Shown in pieces: positions 9,236 to 16,567 of a stretch of 64,000 nucleotides of DNA (its first letter is position 1; the number at the start of each line of letters is the position of its first letter). The stretch is from NCBI RefSeq assembly GCF_003634615.1, contig NZ_RBKX01000001.1, positions 3,286,001-3,350,000 on the forward strand. The letters are read 5' to 3'. The DNA comes from Flavobacterium sp. 102 (lineage in GTDB: Bacteria; Bacteroidota; Bacteroidia; Flavobacteriales; Flavobacteriaceae). Below the pieces are notes generated by a model. It made no database searches, was not told the origin of the DNA, and worked only from the letters and a program-made list of their open reading frames with translations. The translations under genes were made by a program, and so were the position numbers.

Positions 9236-12115
9236 ATGGCATTAAGTTGGAATGAGATAAAAGACCGAGCGATTAAATTTTCTAAAGAATGGGCTGACAC
9301 TGCTAATGAAGAAGCAGATGCAAAACCTTTTTTAGATGCGTTCTTTGATGTCTTTGGTATTACCCGAAAAAAAATAGGAACATTTGAACACCGTGTCAAA
9401 AAAATTTCTGATGCCGATGGTTATATTGACCTGCTATGGAAAGGCACCATTTTAGTGGAAATGAAGAGCCGCGGCAAAAACCTTGACAAAGCTTTTATAC
9501 AAGCCAAAGATTATACCCACGGACTAAAACAAAACGAACTTCCTAAGTACATCTTGGTTTGCGATTTTGATATTTTCCGCTTGTATGACACCGAAGAACA
9601 AAAAACAACCGAGTTCAAACTCGCTGACCTTTACCTAAACGTGCAAAGCTTTGGTTACTTACTTGGTTACCAAAAGAAAGTTTACAAAGAACAAGACCCT
9701 GCCAATATCAAAGCGGCGGAGCTGATGGGCAAACTCCATGACCGATTAGAAGAAATAGGTTATGACGGTCATCCGCTAGAAGTGTACTTAGTCCGAATTC
9801 TTTTTTGTCTTTTTGCCGAAGACACCACCATATTCAACAAGCAACAATTTCAAGATTATATAGAACAACGAACTGCCGATGATGGTTCAGACCTTGCCGC
9901 CCGCATACAAGAACTCTTTCAAGTACTCAACACTCCTATTGACAAACGATTTAAAAATCTTGATGAGCAACTCAATGAGTTTCCTTATGTGAATGGCAAA
10001 CTGTTTGAAGAGGTATTGCCCTCAGCCAGTTTTGATACTAAGATGCGACAAGCTTTGCTTGACTGTTGCTATATTGATTGGAGTAAAATATCGCCTGCCA
10101 TCTTTGGATCTATGTTTCAAAGTGTAATGAACCCTAAAGAGCGCCGAAACTTGGGTGCGCATTACACCAGCGAGACCAACATATTAAAACTCATCAAACC
10201 TTTGTTTCTTGATGACCTTTGGACAGAGTTTAAAAGCATTAAAACCAACAAAAACAAACTAGCCGAGTTTCACAAACGCATTAGCACTTTAAAGTTCCTT
10301 GACCCGGCTTGTGGTTGTGGAAATTTCTTAGTAATTACCTATAGAGAATTGCGTTTGCTAGAACTTGAAATCCTCCGCGCTACCTACAAATCTGGGCAAG
10401 GCGTTTTAGACGTTCGCGAGATTATGTATCTCGATGTCGATATGATGTATGGCATAGAGTATGAAGAATTCCCTGCTCGTATTGCCGAAGTAGCCATGTG
10501 GCTCATTGACCATCAAATGAACATGATGATAAGCAATGAGTTTGGGCAATACTTTGTACGACTGCCGTTAAAAAAAGCCGCTAAGATTGTGCATGGTAAT
10601 GCGCTAAGAATTGATTGGAATAATTTAGATGATGCAACACATTTTAACATTAAAGCTAATGTTACCAATATTTATAATGTAAATGAACCTATTGAAACCT
10701 ATGATGTATTAAACATTTATTCAAAAACAGTAAACGTAAATCCAGTTCATTCGTTGCAAAACTCTAATAGTGGTAAATGTTCATTTGATTATATCGTTGG
10801 TAATCCACCTTTTATTGGTAAAAAAGAACAAAATGCAAGTCAAAAAAATGATGTAGAAATTATTTTTAAAGGAATTAAAGGAACAGGTCTAATGGATTAT
10901 GTTTCTTGTTGGTATGTAAAAGCTGCTCAGTTAATTCATAATACAAAAACCAAAGTTGCTTTTGTTTCAACAAACTCAATAACCCAAGGTGAGCAAGTAA
11001 ATATTTTATGGAATTTGTTATTAAATTACTACCGTGTTAAAATACATTTTGCTCATAGAACATTTAGTTGGAGCAATGAAGCCAAAGGAAATGCAGCTGT
11101 TCATTGTGTAATTGTTGGTTTTGCCAATTTTGACACTAAAAACAAAACAATATATGAATATGAAGATATCAAAGGTGAATCTCATGCAATTAAAGTAAAA
11201 AACATAAATCCCTATTTAGTTGAAGCAAAAGATATCTTTATTGATTCCAAAAGGAATCCAATTTGTGTTGTTCCAGAAATAAATTATGGGAGTTTTGCTT
11301 TAGATGATGGTAAATATACTTTATCAGAGAAAGACCGTCAAGAAATAATTGCAGAAAATAAAAATTCAGAAACCCTTATTAAACCATTCATAGGAGGAAG
11401 AGAGTTACTACACTCTGAAAAGAGATATTGTTTATGGCTCTTTAATGTTAATCCAAATAAAATTAGAGAAAACTCTAAGATAATCGAAAGAGTCAATGCT
11501 GTCAAAAAATGGAGGGCAAATAGTGACAGAGTCACTACAAAGAAACTTTCAGAAACACCAACAGTATTTGCTGAAATAAGACAACCGAATTCAAATTATT
11601 TAGCTTTTCCAACTGTATCTTCAGTTAATAGGAAATATATTCCTATAGGATTTTTAGAACCAAATATTATTGCTTCAAACCAACTATATATTATACCAAA
11701 TGCAACTCTTTTTCATTTCGGAGTATTAACATCTCTAATGCATATTAGTTGGATTAAAAATATTTGTGGTAGATTAAAGAGTGATTATAGATATTCAAGC
11801 TCTATAGTCTACAACAACTACCCATGGCCGGAAAACCCTACAGACAAACAAGTCAAAGCCATAGAAGAAAAAGCACAAGCTGTACTTGATGCTCGCGCGG
11901 CTTTTCCAAATAGTTCATTGGCTGATTTATATGACCCATTAACTATGCCGCCTGCCCTAGTCAAAGCCCACAATGAGTTAGACAAAGCGGTTGATACCGC
12001 TTATAGCAAACAAGCCTTTACCAGCGAAGCCAAGCGCATGGAGTTTCTGTTTGAATTATATGAAAAGTATACTGCGGATTTGTTTAGTAAGGAGAAGAAA
12101 GGGAAAAAGAATTAG
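9236..12115 (+). CDS. MmeI-family (type IIL) restriction-modification enzyme
   Basis: 959 residues, the length expected for the MmeI family, in which one polypeptide cleaves and methylates DNA. The N-terminal nuclease motif is D65-x9-E75-M-K77, the same spacing as in MmeI. SAM-binding motif I is DPACGCGNFL near residue 357, and the adenine-methylation motif NPPF is at 523-526 (family form GNPPFIGK). The target-recognition region follows (~620-860), then a conserved helical C-terminus (VYNNYPWPENPT onward). All catalytic residues are present, so it should be active: methylation of one adenine and cutting at a distance from the site. Base composition is sharply heterogeneous: the segment ~10620-11820 is far AT-richer than either flank, suggesting replacement of part of the methylase plus specificity domain. 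It has its own promoter, and small genes follow 3 bases later. Confidence 0.9.
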   Translation: MALSWNEIKDRAIKFSKEWADTANEEADAKPFLDAFFDVFGITRKKIGTFEHRVKKISDADGYIDLLWKGTILVEMKSRGKNLDKAFIQAKDYTHGLKQNELPKYILVCDFDIFRLYDTEEQKTTEFKLADLYLNVQSFGYLLGYQKKVYKEQDPANIKAAELMGKLHDRLEEIGYDGHPLEVYLVRILFCLFAEDTTIFNKQQFQDYIEQRTADDGSDLAARIQELFQVLNTPIDKRFKNLDEQLNEFPYVNGKLFEEVLPSASFDTKMRQALLDCCYIDWSKISPAIFGSMFQSVMNPKERRNLGAHYTSETNILKLIKPLFLDDLWTEFKSIKTNKNKLAEFHKRISTLKFLDPACGCGNFLVITYRELRLLELEILRATYKSGQGVLDVREIMYLDVDMMYGIEYEEFPARIAEVAMWLIDHQMNMMISNEFGQYFVRLPLKKAAKIVHGNALRIDWNNLDDATHFNIKANVTNIYNVNEPIETYDVLNIYSKTVNVNPVHSLQNSNSGKCSFDYIVGNPPFIGKKEQNASQKNDVEIIFKGIKGTGLMDYVSCWYVKAAQLIHNTKTKVAFVSTNSITQGEQVNILWNLLLNYYRVKIHFAHRTFSWSNEAKGNAAVHCVIVGFANFDTKNKTIYEYEDIKGESHAIKVKNINPYLVEAKDIFIDSKRNPICVVPEINYGSFALDDGKYTLSEKDRQEIIAENKNSETLIKPFIGGRELLHSEKRYCLWLFNVNPNKIRENSKIIERVNAVKKWRANSDRVTTKKLSETPTVFAEIRQPNSNYLAFPTVSSVNRKYIPIGFLEPNIIASNQLYIIPNATLFHFGVLTSLMHISWIKNICGRLKSDYRYSSSIVYNNYPWPENPTDKQVKAIEEKAQAVLDARAAFPNSSLADLYDPLTMPPALVKAHNELDKAVDTAYSKQAFTSEAKRMEFLFELYEKYTADLFSKEKKGKKN

Positions 12116-12118
12116 TTT

Positions 12119-12685
12119 ATGGGGAAAGAAGATAAAATTCAAAAAAAAGAAAACAAAAGATTAAAAAATGAATGGAATGCATTTAGAAATTCTGTTTATG
12201 AAACTAAATCTAAAAGTCAGGATGATTTTGAAAAATATATTAATATTATCGCAAGTGGTGGTTTAGCTATTACAATAGCTTTTTTTGATAAGATAGTTGA
12301 TATTAAAATTGCTGAATACATAGCATTAATTATAATTGGCTGGATATTATTAGTTTTAACTTTGGTATCAAATTTAATTTCTCATTATATCTCAATTGAC
12401 TATTCTCAAAAAACAATTAATGAAATTGATAATGAAGATTACGATAACGTTTTAAATAACGTTGGTAAAAGAATTAAAATAGTAAATCAGATAAATCTAT
12501 TTTCAATAGGAAGTTTAATAGGCGGAATAACTTTTATAATTGTATTTGTAATTTTAAATGTATCTAATATGAATAATGACAAACCTACTCCAAAACCACA
12601 AACACCAAAACCATTAACAGAAGAAAAAGGAAGGCCAATAAATAATCCTCCTCAAAGTAAACCCTCTACAAATCCAAAAAAATAA
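12119..12685 (+). CDS. Small membrane protein with proline-rich tail, RM-linked
   Basis: 188 residues, starting 3 bases after the MmeI-like gene. It has a charged N-terminus (KIQKKENKRLKNEW), a helical lead, then three likely membrane segments (IIASGGLAITIAFF; YIALIIIGWILLVLTLVSNL; FSIGSLIGGITFIIVFVIL) and a disordered Pro/Lys tail (KPTPKPQTPKP...). Its topology is reminiscent of the small multi-TM partner proteins (SLATT-like) seen near bacterial conflict genes, but I see no diagnostic SLATT motif. Codon use is AT-rich like the inserted part of the upstream gene. Role unknown; probably co-transcribed with the restriction enzyme. Confidence 0.75.
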   Translation: MGKEDKIQKKENKRLKNEWNAFRNSVYETKSKSQDDFEKYINIIASGGLAITIAFFDKIVDIKIAEYIALIIIGWILLVLTLVSNLISHYISIDYSQKTINEIDNEDYDNVLNNVGKRIKIVNQINLFSIGSLIGGITFIIVFVILNVSNMNNDKPTPKPQTPKPLTEEKGRPINNPPQSKPSTNPKK

Positions 12686-12688
12686 AAA

Positions 12689-12814
12689 ATGGAAAAGAAT
12701 TCAAAAAAAGAAATGAAACATGTTGAAGTAAAAGCAGGTCGTACAATTCAAACTCCTTCAAATGCTTTAAAACCCAAAGTTACTCCGTCTCAAGACATAA
12801 CAAAGAAAAAATAA
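12689..12814 (+). CDS. 41-residue basic small protein
   Basis: A short open frame of 41 codons, MEKNSKKEMKHVEVKAGR and on to a K-rich end (PSQDITKKK). It starts 3 bases after the previous stop, and its stop codon abuts the next ATG (TAAATG at 12812-12817). That perfect packing between two real frames is the main support. It is lysine-rich and probably disordered or nucleic-acid binding; no family recognised. Confidence 0.6.
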   Translation: MEKNSKKEMKHVEVKAGRTIQTPSNALKPKVTPSQDITKKK

Positions 12815-13006
12815 ATGTCGAAGTGTATTGAATGTGGTCAACACTTATCGTACAAGGTAGTTAATTATTCTTCTAATAACTATGGTGTCCTATTATGTAT
12901 TAAGCATCAAGATTGGATTGAATACATTAGTACCATAACAACACAAGAAAGCTGGGCTTGGAAAATCAAACAAATTCGAATTAGTAATTTTAAAGTAAAA
13001 AAATAA
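12815..13006 (+). CDS. 63-residue Cys/His mini zinc-ribbon-like protein
   Basis: 63 residues starting directly after the preceding stop codon. CIECGQH near the N-terminus and LLCIKHQ near residue 28 form a C-x2-C ... C-x2-H arrangement suggestive of a single zinc site. The rest is short and aromatic (WIEYISTITTQESWAW). Last gene of the co-directional string that begins with the MmeI-like enzyme. The function is unknown; a small DNA-binding or adaptor role would be a guess. Confidence 0.65.
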   Translation: MSKCIECGQHLSYKVVNYSSNNYGVLLCIKHQDWIEYISTITTQESWAWKIKQIRISNFKVKK

Positions 13007-13489
13007 ACACTACTGTCAACAGCCGTTTCTCGCAATAGCTAAGTTGCTTAGTTACCTTGACGTTTTTTCTTCGCTAAAAAACTTTATCTTTAACAGTAAA
13101 TAATCTGTTCCACAATTCGCAACTGTAGCAATCTGCGGCACGTTATAGGTAACCTTCACTACGATTGTAAAAAAAACATTGCTAACCATGTGATTGGTAA
13201 CATTTTTCTATTATATTTGAATTAACAAATTTCAATTAATTTTATTAAGACAAATACCACTCCAAGTCTTAAGAAATAAATAACTAGACACTTTTTTGGT
13301 GTGCGTTATTCTTATATCTAGCCATTATAGTACAAATAGTATCGTTTTACTTCCCAGTAAAAGGAAGAAACTTTAATATGTAAACATGAAATAAAAAAAC
13401 TAAAAAGAGAAAGCCACTACAAGACGTAATAGCTCTCACTGTCAAAAGAAACAATCTTCCAAAAAAGCTAAAATTAACATGTTAAAATT
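13007..13489. other. Intergenic region with weak promoter and small hairpins
   Basis: About 480 AT-rich bases. Visible elements: a ctaag...cttag stem near 13040; TATATTTG at 13212-13219, a good -7 box whose nearest TTG (13194) is spaced only 15 bases; and a small hairpin ttttact-tccc-agtaaaa near 13345-13362. No gene or convincing attachment site seen. If the -7 box is used, the next gene has a leader of about 260 bases. Confidence 0.35.
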
Positions 13490-14878
13490 ATGAAAAACAT
13501 ATTTAGAAAAATCTTAATTCCTTCAATGATTTGTATTTTGTGCATTATATCAAGTTGCGAAAAAGAGATTTATGAAAATCATCTTAAAAAAGAAGGGAAA
13601 AGTAGTGTGACATTCAGGGAATTTCTTTCTGAAACACAAATTAAAAATTTCAAAAAACAAATTAAATTAAAAAATAACCTAACTAATTCTCAAGCTAAGT
13701 TTGAAGAAATTCAAAGCTATTACATTATAGACACCACATTAGTAATGAAATACATAGACCCGAACTTAAATGAAAAATACACCTTTAAAATTGTGCCTGT
13801 AATTGAAATACCCGACCCAAATGAGCTATATAATTTAGTTTATAGTAAAGAAAATGATGTTTGGGAGTTTAGCATATACATTCTAGAAAAAAACGAAGCA
13901 ATTATAGATTATTATGATTATGAAAGTTTAACTAAAATCTATGATAGTAACCAAGTAAATTTTACCCCAACTATGCTTTGTTTTAGTACCATTTATCACT
14001 GTACTCGAACAGGGAGTTGTACTGCCACATTCTGTGATCAATGTCTTTTGTGTACCACCCCTATAATTAATCCTTGTGATGATCCAAGCCTAGCAGTCGG
14101 ATTATATGCAATACAAGACTTGTTTTTAGCAAACAATGGTCCAAGCGGAGGCGGCGGAAGTCCATTAACAGAACCATGCACTTCATTAAAAAATCTTGCA
14201 AATCCGCAGAGAGGAAATATAAAACCGTTAATTGATTCCCTAACACAAAAGGTAACCTCTCCAAATTCTAATAAAGAATTCGCTATAAGTTTTAAAAGAA
14301 ACTCGAATCCAAATCCAACCTCTGAGGATGATGAAAATATTTACACCAACACACTAATAAACACTGGGCTAGAATCAACTGTGCCAATACCTTACGGTGA
14401 TGAATACATTGGTGGCGCACATAATCATACTGAAAAAGGTCATGATATGTTTTCATTTAGCGATGTCAGAGTTTTAATGAAAGCCTATAATGGTGCGTCA
14501 CTGGGTAGGAAATCAGATGTTGTATTAATACTAGTTTGTAAAGATAATTATACTGGGGTAGTACATAAATATGCTATAAAAGTTGATAATATTGATAGTT
14601 TAAATAATCAAGTATTTACAAAAATGAATGACGCAGATTATGCAGGTCTCCCCGAAATAGACATACTAGATAGGCTAAATAAAAAAATAGGTCAAAAATA
14701 TGATAATAATTTACCTACGCTAGAAAAATGCTTTCTTCAACAATTTGGTGCGTTTGGCATATCTTTATATAAAACTGACAACGACGATTTATCAAATTGG
14801 CAAAAATTAGAGCTAGAATCAACAGGTAATCTTGGAACTGGAAATCAATTAAATGTAAAACACACACCTTGTAATTAA
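13490..14878 (+). CDS. Lipoprotein with JAMM-like HxH...SxxD motif
   Basis: 462 residues. Lipoprotein signal (CIISSCEKE, lipid on C23), so likely anchored in the outer or inner membrane. The middle contains a cysteine-rich stretch (HCTRTGSCTATFCDQCLLC, ~residues 169-187) and a Gly linker. Around residues 307-325 is GGAHNHTEKGHDMFSFSDV: two histidines in HxH, then Ser and Asp as in the JAMM metallopeptidase signature (HxH-x7-SxxD), with a spacer one residue longer. An upstream acidic residue is available (DEY). Similar lipoproteins with a HxH...FSxxD core are common in flavobacteria and annotated as hypothetical. Peptidase activity is inference. It is very AT-rich and followed 11 bases later by a DUF6705-type gene. 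Confidence 0.75.
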   Translation: MKNIFRKILIPSMICILCIISSCEKEIYENHLKKEGKSSVTFREFLSETQIKNFKKQIKLKNNLTNSQAKFEEIQSYYIIDTTLVMKYIDPNLNEKYTFKIVPVIEIPDPNELYNLVYSKENDVWEFSIYILEKNEAIIDYYDYESLTKIYDSNQVNFTPTMLCFSTIYHCTRTGSCTATFCDQCLLCTTPIINPCDDPSLAVGLYAIQDLFLANNGPSGGGGSPLTEPCTSLKNLANPQRGNIKPLIDSLTQKVTSPNSNKEFAISFKRNSNPNPTSEDDENIYTNTLINTGLESTVPIPYGDEYIGGAHNHTEKGHDMFSFSDVRVLMKAYNGASLGRKSDVVLILVCKDNYTGVVHKYAIKVDNIDSLNNQVFTKMNDADYAGLPEIDILDRLNKKIGQKYDNNLPTLEKCFLQQFGAFGISLYKTDNDDLSNWQKLELESTGNLGTGNQLNVKHTPCN

Positions 14879-14889
14879 AAAATATAATC

Positions 14890-15489
14890 ATGAAAAATAT
14901 AGTCAAAATATTATACGTATTCATAATCGTAACTAGCTGTAAAGCTCAAGTAATTGACATTGCGCAGCAAACCGGAGATCAAATAACAGGAGCTTATTAT
15001 AAAGATACGCAAAACTTATTGAACACATTTGAGGGAACTTATTTTTATACAGATGGATTAACCTCTCTAAAAATTATATTTCAAAAGAAAGTAATGTCTA
15101 CGCCAGCAAATAACAGATTCTATGAAGATTTACTTATAGGTGAATACCAGTATGTTGAAAACGGAGTAGAAAAATCAAATACACTTTCTAATTTAAATAC
15201 TAATTATTCAAACGGATGGAAATACAGCATAGATGGAAACTCAGTTATAGGTTTTGGAAACCCCGGATGTAACGAATGTTTATCAAATGAAAAAGCATTA
15301 AAATTAGGAATAGTTGAAGACTCAACCAATAATCAAGGTATTTTATATGTTAGAAAAACAATAATTCAAGGTCAACAAGCTATTGAAGTTACAGTTGAAT
15401 GGGAAGGAATAAAAGCTAGGGATATAAATGATTCAGAAATACAACAACCAACAATACCTAGCCAAACTTTTATTTTAATAAAGCAATAA
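14890..15489 (+). CDS. DUF6705-like secreted lipoprotein
   Basis: 199 residues with a lipobox-like N-terminus (IIVTSCKAQ). The core YYKDTQNLLNTFEGTYFYT followed by LKIIFQKK and a C-terminal FILIKQ is the pattern of the flavobacterial DUF6705 family, small beta-rich lipoproteins that often occur in strings next to other hypothetical lipoproteins. The family has no known function. It lies 11 bases after the JAMM-like lipoprotein gene and is probably co-transcribed. Confidence 0.75.
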   Translation: MKNIVKILYVFIIVTSCKAQVIDIAQQTGDQITGAYYKDTQNLLNTFEGTYFYTDGLTSLKIIFQKKVMSTPANNRFYEDLLIGEYQYVENGVEKSNTLSNLNTNYSNGWKYSIDGNSVIGFGNPGCNECLSNEKALKLGIVEDSTNNQGILYVRKTIIQGQQAIEVTVEWEGIKARDINDSEIQQPTIPSQTFILIKQ

Positions 15490-15886
15490 TATCATTCGAA
15501 AAAATAAAATCAAGAACACCTTAAATTTTTAAACACTATGTCATCAACATCATAAGTAGACACGCAAAAAACATCAATAAAAAATAACCCTCTAAACAAA
15601 AACCACAACCGCCGGTAGCACTATGGCGCAACCAACAAGCAAACTAACTGCTAGCCCACTTAGGAAAAAGTGTTTAACATAGTTAATTATAAAGTTTTTA
15701 ATTCGTGAAATCAATAGTGCTTTTTGAGGATTTTTAGTGTTAGAAGTTTGACTTGCGAGAAAAAGGGTTATTTTTGTTTAAAGCTATTGCCAAAACCAAA
15801 AGACACTAATAGGACAACAGTAAAATACTACCGTGATTAGTACTTAACCAAACGAGAAAACAACATCGATTGTATATATTTAGACT
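15490..15886. other. Intergenic region containing a promoter for the XRE gene
   Basis: About 400 bases. The best element is TTG at 15748-15750, 18 bases, TATTTTTG at 15769-15776 on the plus strand, a good Bacteroidota promoter about 110 bases before the regulator at 15887. A more GC-rich patch at 15605-15665 (cgccggtagcactatggcgc) stands out from its surroundings but I could not identify it. No gene seen. Confidence 0.45.
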
Positions 15887-16296
15887 ATGAATACAGCAAC
15901 TAAACCCAAACACATTGGTCGCAACATCAGCCGCATCCGCGAACTCCGTCAAATGAAACAAGAAGTATTGGCGATGGCTATAGGTGTGAGCCAGCAAACT
16001 ATTTCTACCATTGAAAACAGCGAAACTGTTGATGAAGAAAAGCTAAAACAAATTGCAGAAGCTTTAGAGTTAGTGCAGAAGCCATTAAAAATTTTACAGA
16101 AGAATCATTGATAAATATCATTAACAATACATTCTCAGACTTTAAAGATAATTCATCAGCCATTAATTATGGCTGTACCTTTAATCCTTTAGATAAAGTG
16201 ATAGAACTTTATGATGAAAAAGAAAAACTTTATGAACGGTTATTACAAGTCGAAAAAGACAAAGTAAGCTACTTAGAAAAGTTGCTTAATAAATAA
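15887..16296 (+). pseudogene. XRE-family regulator split by a one-base deletion
   Basis: The first frame (15887-16111) encodes a Cro/CI-type helix-turn-helix (IGRNISRIRELRQMKQEVLA then GVSQQTISTIE) and runs to QIAEALEL before leaving the family pattern (VQKPLKILQKNH, stop). The +2-shifted frame reads AEAIKNFTEESLINIINNTF and continues to VEKDKVSYLEKLLNK, ending at 16296. That is the normal second half of this flavobacterial family (about 136 residues). Restoring one G at about 16067 (tta-gga-gtt) gives the expected ALGVSAEAIKNF. So this is a frameshifted gene, a recent mutation or a sequencing error. The HTH half alone could still bind DNA. A terminator follows at 16321. Confidence 0.85.
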
Positions 16297-16320
16297 ACCC
16301 ATAATTATAGTTTACGTTTG

Positions 16321-16350
16321 CAAAAGCCTTTCGAAAGAGAGGCTTTTTTG
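16321..16350 (+). terminator. Rho-independent terminator after the XRE gene
   Basis: Stem aaaagcct / aggctttt with an inner ctttcgaaag and a run of six T, 25 bases after the stop of the split regulator. Confidence 0.75.
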
Positions 16351-16567
16351 TTAGCTAAGTTGTTGATAATTACAACCTCAAAAATCACAAACATTAAAAA
16401 TTTGTAATATTTTTACATACAATGCTTTACTCAAAAAGTATGTTGCTATTAATTCTTACAAGTCTAAATTAGGAATAGATGTATGATAAAATAATACAAC
16501 ATATAAATTAGATAGCTGAAATGATTTTGACGTATAGAATATTCAACAACATATAGACAAAAATAAA

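Noticed and set aside
13130..13165. Possible integron attC-like site (gcggcacgttatagg)
   Set aside because: No matching pair of core sites with the required complementary arms, and no integrase in the window.
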